A model generated the notes under the pieces. The model worked only from the letters and a program-made list of their open reading frames with translations, was not told the origin of the DNA and did no database searches. Made by a program: the position numbers and the translations under genes. 64,000 bases of DNA, from NCBI RefSeq assembly GCF_003024195.1, contig NZ_KZ679047.1, forward strand, positions 170,597-234,596, in the 5' to 3' direction. This document shows positions 9,801 to 19,497 of this stretch, piece by piece. This stretch comes from Streptomyces dioscori. GTDB taxonomy: Bacteria > Actinomycetota > Actinomycetes > Streptomycetales > Streptomycetaceae. Within the stretch, counting starts at the first letter, position 1, and every line of letters begins with the position of its first letter.

Positions 9801-10745
9801 CTACAACAGCTCCTTGTACGTCTCGTAGTCCGCGTCGGGTTCGCCGGTGGGCCGGTAGTGGTCGGGATGGCCGCCCCCGTCCGACCACACCGGCTCGACC
9901 CGCAGCCCCATGCGCACCTGGTCGTAGGGGATGCCGCCGATCCGGCCGTGCAGGGCGAGGTCGGCGCCGTCGAGAGCGATGTGCGCGTAGACGTACGGCA
10001 CCTCGATGTCGAGGTTCTTCGCCTTGATGTTGACGATGCAGTAGGTCGTCACTGTGCCGCGCGGACCCACTTCGACCCGTTCCGATGTGGCCACCCCACA
10101 TGTGGGACACGCACCCCTCGGTGGGACGTACACCTTGCGGCACGACGGGCAGCGCTCCCCGACGACCCGCCGCTCGGCGAGCGCGTGGATGTAGGCGCTC
10201 TGGGCACGGCCCGGCGAGTACGTGTAGTCGAGCCGGGCGGGCGCGACGATGCCGGTCACCGGGTTCTCGAACCGCCCGTCACTGCCGGTGAGTTCGGCGA
10301 TGCCGTCGTCGTGGGGCTCGAAGCAGGCGATGTCCGTGATGGCACCGGAGCGTTCACCTGCCCAGCGGACCCGGACGCGCATACCGGTGTGCACGGAGTC
10401 GGGCCCGCCGGGGGCGTCGAGAGCGTGCAGCAGCCCGGTGTCGGCCCCGTCGAGACGTACCAGCACCCAGGCGAAGGGCCGGTCCAGCGGCTGCCCCCGA
10501 CGGGACTCATGATTCCAGGCCCAGGTGGTGACGGTCCCGGTCCCGGCGACCTCGACGAGCTCGCTCAGCTCTTCGGAGGTGACGGGGTCGTACTCGACGG
10601 GCGGCACCAGCGTGCGCCCGTCGACGGTCCTCACCCCCAGGACGACCCGCTCACGCAGCCCGGTCAGAAACGCGCTCTGAACGGGCCCGAGGGACCGCGT
10701 AAAAGGAAACTCGACGACAAGCGGAGCTTTGAGCACTTCAGGCAC
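9801..10745 (-). CDS. Double DUF35 protein (Zn-ribbon/OB-fold), acyl-CoA-binding partner of thiolases
   Basis: 314 residues with two DUF35 halves. The first (about 20-150) keeps the OB-fold pattern GTGTVTTWAWNHE but has no complete zinc ribbon. The second (about 175-300) has the ribbon CPSC-x9-CPTC followed by GPRGTVTTYCIV. DUF35 proteins dock acyl-CoA to thiolase-fold enzymes, for example ChsH2 with Ltp2 or the archaeal thiolase/HMG-CoA synthase complex. It is first in an operon with the two thiolase-like genes and sets the substrate side of that complex. Whether the first half still binds CoA is uncertain. Confidence 0.85.
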   Translation of the reverse strand: MPEVLKAPLVVEFPFTRSLGPVQSAFLTGLRERVVLGVRTVDGRTLVPPVEYDPVTSEELSELVEVAGTGTVTTWAWNHESRRGQPLDRPFAWVLVRLDGADTGLLHALDAPGGPDSVHTGMRVRVRWAGERSGAITDIACFEPHDDGIAELTGSDGRFENPVTGIVAPARLDYTYSPGRAQSAYIHALAERRVVGERCPSCRKVYVPPRGACPTCGVATSERVEVGPRGTVTTYCIVNIKAKNLDIEVPYVYAHIALDGADLALHGRIGGIPYDQVRMGLRVEPVWSDGGGHPDHYRPTGEPDADYETYKELL

Positions 10746-10813
10746 GGCATCTCCTCACACACAGGGGGCTCTCGGCCCCTTCAGGGGCAGCACCCCGCCA
10801 GGGGTGGCGCCCG

Positions 10814-10846
10814 TCAGGGGCGCGGGGAACTGCGCGCCCAGCCACA
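10814..10846. repeat. Dispersed Streptomyces intergenic repeat, copy 1
   Basis: Contains the core GGGGCGCGGGGAACTGCGCG followed by CCCAGCC. The same core is found at 24275-24290 (inverted) and three times at 25970-26148. It fills the gap between the DUF35 operon and the crotonase gene, which read in the same direction. Confidence 0.8.
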
Positions 10847-10884
10847 TCGGACCCGCAGCAACAGACCGTCCCGCTGACGGCACG

Positions 10885-11685
10885 TCACTCCCGCCGATAG
10901 ACCGGAGGTCGCCGCTCGGCGAAGGCCCGAGCCCCTTCCTTCGCATCGGCGGTGTCGAACACCGGCCACCCCCGCTTCAGCTCGGCAGCCAGCCCCTCCG
11001 GCTCGCTCATCTCGGCGGTCTCGTACACGGACGCCTTCACCGCCTCGACGGCGAGCGGCCCGCACGCGTTGACCTGCTCGGCAATACCGAGGGCCTTCTC
11101 CAGCGCGGTCCCGTCGGGCACGACATGCCCGATCAGCCCGATGCCGGCGGCCTCCCGCGCCGAGTACGGCCGCCCGGTCAGCAGCATCTCCAGCGCGTGC
11201 GTACGCGGGATCTGCCGCTGGAGCCGCACCGTCGAGCCCCCGATCGGAAACAGCCCGCGCCGCACCTCGAAGAGCCCGAACGTGGCGGACTCCCCCGCGA
11301 CCCGGATGTCGGTCCCCTGGAGGATCTCGGTGCCGCCGGCCACACAGTGGCCCTCGACCGCGGCGATCACGGGTTTACGCGGCCGGTGATGACGCAGCAT
11401 CGCCTTCCAGTGCAGATCGGGGTCGGCCGTCAGGCGCTCCCGGTGCTCCTGCCCCTCCATCCCCTTGCCCGCGAGGGCCTTGAGGTCCATGCCCGCGCAG
11501 AACGCGCCGCCCGCGCCGGTCAGGACGATCGAGCGGATGGCGTCGTCCTCGTCGGCCTCGACCCAGCCGTCGTACAGGCCGACCAGCATCGGCAGCGAGA
11601 GCGCGTTCTTGGCCTCGGGCCTGTTGAGCGTGAGCACCAGTGTGGCGCCTTCGCGCTGCACGGTGAGGTGTTCCGTCCCACCCAT
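10885..11685 (-). CDS. Enoyl-CoA hydratase/isomerase (crotonase) family protein
   Basis: 266 residues. The oxyanion hole segments are GAFCAGMDLKAL (about residues 60-71) and HCVAGGTEILQGTDIRVA. Both catalytic glutamates of hydratases appear to be kept: one in AGGTE and one in FGLFEVRRG. This favours a true hydratase over an isomerase or an inactive homologue. The start ATG at 11685 follows a 126 bp divergent promoter region shared with the FadD19-like ligase on the other strand. It probably hydrates an alpha,beta-unsaturated acyl-CoA in the pathway encoded by this island. Confidence 0.88.
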   Translation of the reverse strand: MGGTEHLTVQREGATLVLTLNRPEAKNALSLPMLVGLYDGWVEADEDDAIRSIVLTGAGGAFCAGMDLKALAGKGMEGQEHRERLTADPDLHWKAMLRHHRPRKPVIAAVEGHCVAGGTEILQGTDIRVAGESATFGLFEVRRGLFPIGGSTVRLQRQIPRTHALEMLLTGRPYSAREAAGIGLIGHVVPDGTALEKALGIAEQVNACGPLAVEAVKASVYETAEMSEPEGLAAELKRGWPVFDTADAKEGARAFAERRPPVYRRE

Positions 11686-11746
11686 AGCCGTCCTCCCGTC
11701 TCAGGAACGAGAACAGGTTGCAGGAGGCGCCGAAGCAGTTCAAGGG

Positions 11747-11769
11747 TTTTCTGACAGGCAGTCAGATTT
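11747..11769. promoter_or_regulatory. Operator-like inverted repeat between crotonase and FadD19-like ligase
   Basis: Perfect arms TCTGAC-N5-GTCAGA at 11750-11766, flanked on both sides by T runs (TTTTCTGA ... TCAGATTT). It lies in the divergent promoter region. A matching sequence occurs upstream of the nitronate monooxygenase gene at 22238-22260, which suggests one regulator, probably of TetR type, for both units. Confidence 0.6.
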
Positions 11770-11874
11770 CTTCTGCGCGGACCCTTCACAGTTGAGGCGG
11801 GCTTTGCTCTGATGACCGGCGAAGCGATGACGCACGTCGAAGTCCGTCGATGCTTGCCGGGGTCTGGAGGAGCG

Positions 11875-13503
11875 GTGGAGTACAACCTTGCCGACCTGTT
11901 CGAGTCGGTGGTCGACGTGGTCCCCGACCGTGAGGCACTGGTCCACATCGACCATCCCGGTACGGGGGCCGAGCGCCGCCGCACCTACGCGGAGCTGGAC
12001 GCGGCGGCCAACCGCATCGCCCACCAGCTGATCGACAGCGGCATCCGCCCCGGTGAGCACCTCGGACTGCACCTCTACAACGGCATCGAGTACCTGCAGA
12101 CCGTCCTCGGGTGCCTGAAGGCGCGGATCGTACCGGTCAACGTCAACTACCGGTACGTCGAGGAGGAGTTGATCTACCTCTACCGGGACGCCGACCTGGT
12201 CGCGCTGGTCTTCGACGCGGAGTTCACCGAGCGGGTGGCCGCGGCCCTGCCGCGCACCCCGGCGCTGCGCCTCCTCATGCGGGTGGGGGTTCCGGCCCTG
12301 GACGCACCCCCGCTGCCGGCCCTGGACTTCACCGCCGCCGAGGCCACCGGGTCCCCCGGGCGGGGCTTCCCGCCACGGTCGGCCGACGACCAGTTCATCA
12401 TCTACACCGGCGGCACGACCGGAATGCCGAAGGGGGTGATGTGGCGTCAGGAGGACCTGTTCTTCTCGGGGTTGGGCGGCGGCGCTCCGACCGGTGACCC
12501 GGTGAAGAAGCCGGAGGAGCTGGCCGAGCGGGTCGCGGCCGGCGGCGACGGGATCACCTTCTTCCCCACGGCTCCACTGATGCACGGCACCTCGACCCTC
12601 ACCGCCTTCATCGGCTTCCACTTCGGTCAACGCATCGTGATCCACAGCAAGTTCGTGCCCGACCAGGTGCTGCGGACCATCGAGAAGGAGAAGGTGACGA
12701 GCGTGTCGCTGGTCGGCGACGCGATGCTCCGGCCACTGATCGACGCGCTGAACGGATCGATGAAGGGCACCGACTGCTCCTCCCTGTTCAGCGTCTCCTC
12801 GTCCGGCGCGATCATGTCGGAGACGGTGCGCGCCCAGTTCCAGACCCTCGTGCCGAACGTGATGCTGCTCAACAACTTCGGCTCCTCGGAGTCCGGCTTC
12901 AACGGCACGGCGACCGCCGACTCGGGCCCAGGGCGCGGCTTCCGCATCCAGGTCAACTCCCGTACGCGGGTGGTGGACCCGGCGACGTACGAACCGGTCG
13001 CCGTCGGCGAGCCCGGACGCATCGCGCAGCGCGGACACGTGCCTCTCGGCTACTACAACGACCCGAGGAAGACCGCCGAGACCTTCTTCGAGAAGGACGG
13101 CGAGCGCTGGGTGCTGCTCGGCGACATGGCGACCGTGGACGAGGAGGGCATCGTCACCGTGCTGGGCCGCGGCTCGCAGTGCATCAACACCGGTGGCGAG
13201 AAGGTGTATCCGGAGGAGGTCGAACAGGCGCTCAAGTCGCACCCCGATGTGTACGACGCGCTGGTGGCAGGAGTGCCCGACGAGACGTGGGGCAACCATG
13301 TGGCGGCCGTGGTGCAACTGCGGGAAGGCGGGGGCCGGCCCTCCCTGGACGAGATCCAGACCCACTGCCGTACCCATCTGGCGGGTTACAAGATCCCGCG
13401 GCAGCTGGTGATCACCGACTCCATCCAGCGGTCCCCGAGCGGCAAGGCGGACTACCGGTGGGCACGATCGGTGGCCGCGGAGGCGGCGGAGACGCCCCGC
13501 TGA
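11875..13503 (+). CDS. Acyl-CoA synthetase of the FadD19 type
   Basis: 542 residues from GTG at 11875, preferred because GGAGG lies just upstream and the product then starts VEYNLADLFE as in FadD19 proteins; an ATG at 11812 is the longer alternative. AMP-binding motif YTGGTTGMPKGVMWR, then a GSSESGFNGT segment, the GDMATVDEEG acid motif, and the C-terminal PSGKADYRW lysine motif. The patterns VNVNYRYVEEEL, MWRQEDLF and NTGGEKVYPEEVE are those I know from mycobacterial FadD19, which activates C24-branched steroid side chains. The nearby DUF35/thiolase genes support a sterol-like or branched side-chain substrate; a different long or branched acid is possible. Confidence 0.88.
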   Translation: MEYNLADLFESVVDVVPDREALVHIDHPGTGAERRRTYAELDAAANRIAHQLIDSGIRPGEHLGLHLYNGIEYLQTVLGCLKARIVPVNVNYRYVEEELIYLYRDADLVALVFDAEFTERVAAALPRTPALRLLMRVGVPALDAPPLPALDFTAAEATGSPGRGFPPRSADDQFIIYTGGTTGMPKGVMWRQEDLFFSGLGGGAPTGDPVKKPEELAERVAAGGDGITFFPTAPLMHGTSTLTAFIGFHFGQRIVIHSKFVPDQVLRTIEKEKVTSVSLVGDAMLRPLIDALNGSMKGTDCSSLFSVSSSGAIMSETVRAQFQTLVPNVMLLNNFGSSESGFNGTATADSGPGRGFRIQVNSRTRVVDPATYEPVAVGEPGRIAQRGHVPLGYYNDPRKTAETFFEKDGERWVLLGDMATVDEEGIVTVLGRGSQCINTGGEKVYPEEVEQALKSHPDVYDALVAGVPDETWGNHVAAVVQLREGGGRPSLDEIQTHCRTHLAGYKIPRQLVITDSIQRSPSGKADYRWARSVAAEAAETPR

Positions 13504-13539
13504 AAGACCGGTTCACGCGCTGAAGGGCCGGCAGTCGGT

Positions 13540-14019
13540 TCATGTATCGAAGGGCCGGTAGTGGACGAGGGCGCGGCCGTCACCCTCGTCCCGTACCGTC
13601 ACCTCCACCGCCACGGCACCCCCTTCGGCGTACGGGTCCAGGGTCAGGGTCCCGCAGCGGTCGGCATCCTCCTGGACACAGCCCGTACGCAACTCCAGGC
13701 CGGGATACACCTCGCCCAGCCAGGCGCCGAGGCCGGTTCGGGCGATACGGAACCGGATGTCGTACAGCGTGTCGATGCCGTGGTGCATGACGCAGGCCGC
13801 GTCCTTCGCTCCGGACGGCAGCCGCACCTGGTCAGCGAACCGCAACGCCTCCCGGCACGGCACCTTCACCCCGGCGGAGCGCGGGTCCCCGGTCCGCGCA
13901 CCCTCGCCCTCGTCCAGCCCTGCGGAGGCCGTCGCCCACACCGCCCAGCCGAGACAGACCAGCGCCAGTGCGGCGACCAGCCCGCCCACCCCGGCGGCCC
14001 TTCCCCCAGTACGTGACAC
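13540..14019 (-). CDS. Small membrane-anchored hypothetical protein, 159 aa
   Basis: Start GTG at 14019 with a good GGAGGGG upstream; an open frame to 14163 exists but looks non-coding. One N-terminal membrane segment (LVAALALVCLGWAVWATA) followed by an extracytoplasmic domain with four cysteines (VPCREAL, DAACVMHH, RTGCVQE, DRCGTL) that could form two disulfides. Function not recognised. It sits between the FadD19-like and PaaK-like genes on the opposite strand. Confidence 0.6.
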   Translation of the reverse strand: MSRTGGRAAGVGGLVAALALVCLGWAVWATASAGLDEGEGARTGDPRSAGVKVPCREALRFADQVRLPSGAKDAACVMHHGIDTLYDIRFRIARTGLGAWLGEVYPGLELRTGCVQEDADRCGTLTLDPYAEGGAVAVEVTVRDEGDGRALVHYRPFDT

Positions 14020-14162
14020 CCGCGCCCCTCCGTCCCCTGCTGCCGCACACCGGTCGTCCGTCCGTCCGCTCGGCAGGGAAGAGGGGTGATCGGCGGACCC
14101 GGTTCCCGCCGCACGCCTTGACGGCCGCCCGTACGGCTGGATTACTTGATCCGCAAAGGACA

Positions 14163-14180
14163 CGACCGAATGATCGGTCG
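14163..14180. promoter_or_regulatory. Palindrome upstream of the PaaK-like gene
   Basis: CGACCGA-ATGA-TCGGTCG, a perfect 7-4-7 inverted repeat 34 bp before the GTG start. The ACCGA...TCGGT core is of a form bound by TetR-family repressors. It differs from the TCTGAC/GTCAGA operator of the neighbouring genes, so paaK may be under separate control. Confidence 0.6.
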
Positions 14181-14213
14181 CCCGAAATGGTCCAGAGGTG
14201 AGGGAGAAGGCCT

Positions 14214-15509
<1,296 letters not shown>

Positions 15510-15522
15510 CCCCGCACCGAGT

Positions 15523-15567
15523 GGCATATGGGTCCGAACCATATGGGTCCGGACCATATGCGTGTGG
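15523..15567. repeat. Three 15 bp tandem units with CATATG
   Basis: Units at 15523, 15538 and 15553 of the form ACCATATGGGTCCGG. They fill the gap between the convergent PaaK-like and sulfatase-like genes. Related 15 bp arrays occur at 19356 and 29474. Confidence 0.85.
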
Positions 15568-15568
15568 G

Positions 15569-17476
15569 CTACGGGTGGGGCGTCGAGCCGTATGCCGTCA
15601 GGAAGCGGTCGCGGAAAGAGTCCATCCGCCAGACCGGGGCCGTGTCGTCGGGCTTGAGGCCCTCGGTCCAGTTCCAGTCGTCGATCTTGTCGAGTACGGA
15701 CTTGTCGTGGGCGACGATCGACACGGGCACGTCCCGGTTGGCATGGTCGCCGCTCACCCTGGCCAGAGGCTGGTGGTCGCCCAGGAAGACCAGCACGGTG
15801 TTCTTGTCGCCGTACTTGACCACGTAGTCGATGAGGCTGGTCACGGAGTACTCGATGGACCTGCCGTACTCCTCCTTGACCTTGGTGGAGTCGTAGAAGA
15901 CGTCCGATGCTTTCTTGCCGTCCTTCTGGATGTCCTTGTAGACCGAGCCGTCGCCGACCTCGTCCCAGGGGATCGTCTTGGGGATCGGCGCCCACGGCTG
16001 GTGGCTGGAGGTCAGGATGATCTCCGACATCAGCGGCTTGTCGCGCTTCTTGCCGTGCTCAAGGCGCTGGTAGGCGCTCAGGGCGTACTGGTCGGGCATG
16101 GTCGACCAGCTGAACTTGGGACCCCTGTAGCCGAGTTCCCGGGAGTCGTAGACGTTGTCGAGGCCGTAGAACGAACCCTCGGGCCAGTTCTTCTGGACAC
16201 CCGGCATGATGCCCACGGTCCGCCAGTCCCCCGTGCGCTGGAAGGCGCCGGTGAGCGTCAGGTGGTCGCCCGCGGTGACGGTGCGGTAGCGGGCCTGGTT
16301 GCTGATCCACAGCCCGGACAGGAAGGTGGAGTGGCCGAGCCAGCTGCTGCCGCCGTACGTCGCCGAGGTGAGCCAGCCGCTCTTGGCCGCGTACCCGGCC
16401 TCGGTCAGCTCCGCCGTCTTGTCGTCGAGCACGGCGTCGACCCCGGGTGCCGTGACCGGGTCCTCGATGGCGCTGCGGCCGTAGCTCTCGATGAAGGCGA
16501 AGATGACGTCCTTGCCTCGCAGATCGGGGACGAGCTGGGCCGGCGGCGTCTTCGCGAACTTGTCCTTCTTGGCGATCTTGGCGAACTCCGCCTCGTCCTT
16601 GAGGGTCGCCTGGACCCGGTCCACGCGGTTCTGGACGGCCCCCGCGGTGCTGCGGGCCGCGAACTGCACCCCGGCGAACTGCACGCCGAGCGCCGAGCAG
16701 GCCACCCAGACCGTCCCGGCGACCAGCGTGGCACGGGTCGCACGGCCGCTCTGGCGGGCCAGCAGGTTGGCGAGCCGGACGACGGAGAGGGCCATCAGCG
16801 CGAACACGGCGATGACGAGCACGATGACCGCGACCACGACGGCGACCGCGCCGGTCCTGCCCATCGAGTCCTCAAGGTACGTCCGGGCGTCGTCGAACAG
16901 GACCCAGTCGAGTACGAGGTTGAAGCCGCGTCCGAGGAATTCGTTGAAGCCGAGGTCGAGGAGGTTCAGGACGGTCATCGCGCCCAGGCTCAGACCGGCG
17001 AGGACGGCCGTGATCAGCCGGAGTGTCTTCGGCAGGACCATGAGGACGGCCGCGCCGAAGATCGCCTCCACCGGCAGCCGGAGGAACACGGCAGGCCGGA
17101 AGCGGTCGGGCTCGTTCGGCATGAGCAGCGCGAAGAGCACCAGCAGGGCGGCGAGGGTGGTGATCGTGTACGTCACGGTCCGGGCTGCGCCGGGATGCTT
17201 GGCTCGCCGGCCGCGGGGGGTGGGGGGCGCCTCGACCGTCTTATCTGAGCCTCCGGAGGCGTCCTCGGCGCTGCTGGAGGCCTCATCGGCGGCGTCGGGG
17301 ACGGCGGACGCATCCGCGTCGGCGGATATGTCCACGTCGGCGGGTTCGGTCTCGTCGGTGGCCGAGTCCGTCTGTTCGGCCTGCTCGGCCTGCTCGGCGG
17401 GCGTGGCCGCCCTCTCGGCGGGCGTCCCCGCCTTCTCGGTGGGCGTGCTGTCCGCCGGAGGCGCTGCCTCGGGCAT
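15569..17476 (-). CDS. Membrane sulfatase / LTA-synthase-like alkaline phosphatase-superfamily protein
   Basis: 635 residues from ATG 17476, chosen for the AAGGAA RBS 6 bases upstream. Residues 1-95 are an acidic, Ala/Glu/Asp-rich cytosolic tail with PAEQAEQAEQ repeats. Four to five membrane spans follow (about 105-290), then an extracytoplasmic alkaline-phosphatase-superfamily domain with VIFAFIESYGRS near the metal site and a late FLGDHQPLARVSGDH motif carrying the metal-binding Asp-His. Such proteins hydrolyse or transfer phosphate/sulfate esters at the cell surface; the substrate is not known. It stands alone between acyl-CoA ligase genes. Confidence 0.82.
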   Translation of the reverse strand: MPEAAPPADSTPTEKAGTPAERAATPAEQAEQAEQTDSATDETEPADVDISADADASAVPDAADEASSSAEDASGGSDKTVEAPPTPRGRRAKHPGAARTVTYTITTLAALLVLFALLMPNEPDRFRPAVFLRLPVEAIFGAAVLMVLPKTLRLITAVLAGLSLGAMTVLNLLDLGFNEFLGRGFNLVLDWVLFDDARTYLEDSMGRTGAVAVVVAVIVLVIAVFALMALSVVRLANLLARQSGRATRATLVAGTVWVACSALGVQFAGVQFAARSTAGAVQNRVDRVQATLKDEAEFAKIAKKDKFAKTPPAQLVPDLRGKDVIFAFIESYGRSAIEDPVTAPGVDAVLDDKTAELTEAGYAAKSGWLTSATYGGSSWLGHSTFLSGLWISNQARYRTVTAGDHLTLTGAFQRTGDWRTVGIMPGVQKNWPEGSFYGLDNVYDSRELGYRGPKFSWSTMPDQYALSAYQRLEHGKKRDKPLMSEIILTSSHQPWAPIPKTIPWDEVGDGSVYKDIQKDGKKASDVFYDSTKVKEEYGRSIEYSVTSLIDYVVKYGDKNTVLVFLGDHQPLARVSGDHANRDVPVSIVAHDKSVLDKIDDWNWTEGLKPDDTAPVWRMDSFRDRFLTAYGSTPHP

Positions 17477-17645
17477 CTCGGGTTCCTTCGGGGTTGTCCG
17501 GTCCAGGTCCGGCAACTGGTGAGAGTTCGTGGTGCTAGACAACCCGAAGGTCCTTCCGTGCGAAACCCTGTGGTGGCTGGGCGGACCAGGCTCGGGTGGT
17601 CGGACCGCCGTAACGTAAGTGGTACGGCCCACCGGCGGGTTCAGT

Positions 17646-19229
17646 TCAGTGGGGCGGGGGTTCGCCCGGCAAAGAATCGGTCACCGGAGGGTCAAGGTCA
17701 CCGGTGTCACCGGTGAGCGCCACCGGGGAGCTCTCCCCGAACCGGTCCCGCAACTGCCGCTTGAGGATCTTCCCGCTCGCGTTGCGCGGCAGCTCGTCCA
17801 CGAACACCACCCGCTTCGGCGCCTTGAAGTGGGCGAGCTTCTCGCGGGCGTGGGCGAGCAGTTCGTCCTCCGTGACCTCGCCGCGGCGTACGACGACCGC
17901 GGTGACGGCCTCGATCCACCGCTCGTCGGGCAGCCCGACCACCGCGGCCTCGGCCACCTCGGGGTGGGTGTAGAGCGCGTCCTCGACCTGCCGTGAAGCG
18001 ACCAGTACGCCCCCGGAGTTGATGACGTCCTTGACCCGGTCGACGACCGTGAAGTACCCCTCGGCGTCCCGCACCACGAGATCACCGGAGTGGAACCAGC
18101 CGTCCCGGAAGGCCTCGGCGCTCTCCTCGGGCTTGTCCCAGTAGCCCTCGCAGAGCTGCGGCGACCGGTAGACGACCTCACCGGAGGTGCCGTCGGGCAC
18201 GTCCTTGCCGTCCTCGTCGACCACCCGCGCGTCCACGAACAGCACCGGACGCCCGCAGGAGTCCAACCGCTTCTTCCTGTGCTCGTGCGGCCCGAGAACC
18301 ATGGCCAGCGGACCGATCTCGCTCTGGCCGAAGCAGTTGTAGAAGGCCAGCTTCGGCAGCCGGGCCCGCAGCCGTTCCAGCACGGGCACCGGCATGATCG
18401 ACGCCCCGTAGTACGCCTTGCGCAGTCCGCTCAGGTCGCGGGTCGCGAAGTCCGGGCGGTTCGACAGACCGATCCACACGGTGGGCGGCGCGAAGAGGCT
18501 GTCCGCCCGGCCGGCCTCGACCAGGTCGAACAGCTGGTCCCCGTCGGGGGCGTCGACGATGGTGTTGGAGGCGCCGACCGCGAGGTAGGGCAGCAGGAAC
18601 ACGTGCATCTGCGCCGAGTGGTAGAGCGGCAGCGAGTGCACGGGCAGATCGCCCGCGCTCAGGTCGAGGGCGGTGATCGCGCTCAGATACTCGTGCACCA
18701 GCGCGCGGTGGGTCAGCATCGCGCCCTTGGGCAGGGCCGTCGTGCCCGAGGTGTAGAGCAGCTGCACCAGGTCCTCGGTACGCGGCTCGGGGCCGTCGTA
18801 GGGAGGCGTCGACCTCAGCCGGGCGAGCAGCGAGTCCTCGGCGTCGCGCAGCGGCAGCACCCGCACGCCGTCGGGAAGCCGGTCCGCGAGGTCCGGGTCG
18901 GCCAGGACCAGTGTGCTGCCCGACTGGCCGACGATGTACGCGAGATCGTCGCCGGTGAGGTTCTGGTTCACCGGCACATGGACGAGTCCGGCGCGGGCGC
19001 AGGCCAGGAAGCCGATGAGGTACGCGTCGGAGTTGTGCCCGTAGGCGCCGACGCGGTCGCCCGGGGCGAGCTGCGAGGAGCGCAGTACCCCGGCCGCGCG
19101 GGAGACGGCCTCGTCGAGTTCGGCGTAGGTCCAGGTGCGTTCGCGGTAGGTGACCGCGACGCGGGCCGGGGTGCGCCGGGCGCTGCGACGCAGCACCCCG
19201 TCAACCGTGCTGCCGTGTCCAGGCGTCAT
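17646..19229 (-). CDS. Acyl-CoA synthetase (AMP-forming)
   Basis: 527 residues. P-loop YTSGTTALPKGAML, FGQSEIGPLAM segment, GWFHSGDLVVRDAEGYFTVVDRVKDVINSGG-type hinge (read in parts) and C-terminal NASGKILKRQLR lysine motif. The C-terminal 30 residues (ALTGDTGDLDPPVTDSLPGE) are an acidic tail not usual in the family. It lies 268 bp downstream of another ligase gene in the same direction, separated by a 15 bp repeat array, so it may be a separate transcription unit. Substrate unknown; medium or branched acids are likely from the context. Confidence 0.88.
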   Translation of the reverse strand: MTPGHGSTVDGVLRRSARRTPARVAVTYRERTWTYAELDEAVSRAAGVLRSSQLAPGDRVGAYGHNSDAYLIGFLACARAGLVHVPVNQNLTGDDLAYIVGQSGSTLVLADPDLADRLPDGVRVLPLRDAEDSLLARLRSTPPYDGPEPRTEDLVQLLYTSGTTALPKGAMLTHRALVHEYLSAITALDLSAGDLPVHSLPLYHSAQMHVFLLPYLAVGASNTIVDAPDGDQLFDLVEAGRADSLFAPPTVWIGLSNRPDFATRDLSGLRKAYYGASIMPVPVLERLRARLPKLAFYNCFGQSEIGPLAMVLGPHEHRKKRLDSCGRPVLFVDARVVDEDGKDVPDGTSGEVVYRSPQLCEGYWDKPEESAEAFRDGWFHSGDLVVRDAEGYFTVVDRVKDVINSGGVLVASRQVEDALYTHPEVAEAAVVGLPDERWIEAVTAVVVRRGEVTEDELLAHAREKLAHFKAPKRVVFVDELPRNASGKILKRQLRDRFGESSPVALTGDTGDLDPPVTDSLPGEPPPH

Positions 19230-19355
19230 GGGACTTGATCCTGGTTCCGTCCAGGTCGCAGGTCAAGCCGGGCGGCACGGGCTGCGGAACGGGCGGTGCG
19301 GACGGTTACTTGTGGCATGGGACCACATAGGGCCGAAGAACATGCTGGCCGGATC

Positions 19356-19475
19356 CACATGGATCCGGACCACACGGGCCCGACCCACACAGGTCCAACC
19401 CCCACAGGCCCGACCCACACAGGCTCGACCCACACAGGCTCGGACCACACAGGTCCGGACCACACGGGCTCGACC
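19356..19475. repeat. Eight 15 bp tandem units between two acyl-CoA ligase genes
   Basis: Units at 15 bp steps from 19356, such as CACACAGGTCCGGAC and CACACGGGCTCGACC. On the minus strand the array is open in one frame as VWSGP/VWVGP pentapeptides, but no start context supports a protein. The array fills most of the 268 bp gap 19230-19497, in which I see no gene. Confidence 0.9.
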
Positions 19476-19497
19476 GGACCGCATCCGCGCCGAGGCC

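Noticed and set aside
9066..10877. 603-residue plus-strand open frame
   Set aside because: Antisense to the DUF35 and thiolase genes; no start context or family pattern.
19356..19475. Possible CRISPR array
   Set aside because: Units are directly adjacent without spacers, only 15 bp, and no cas genes are present.
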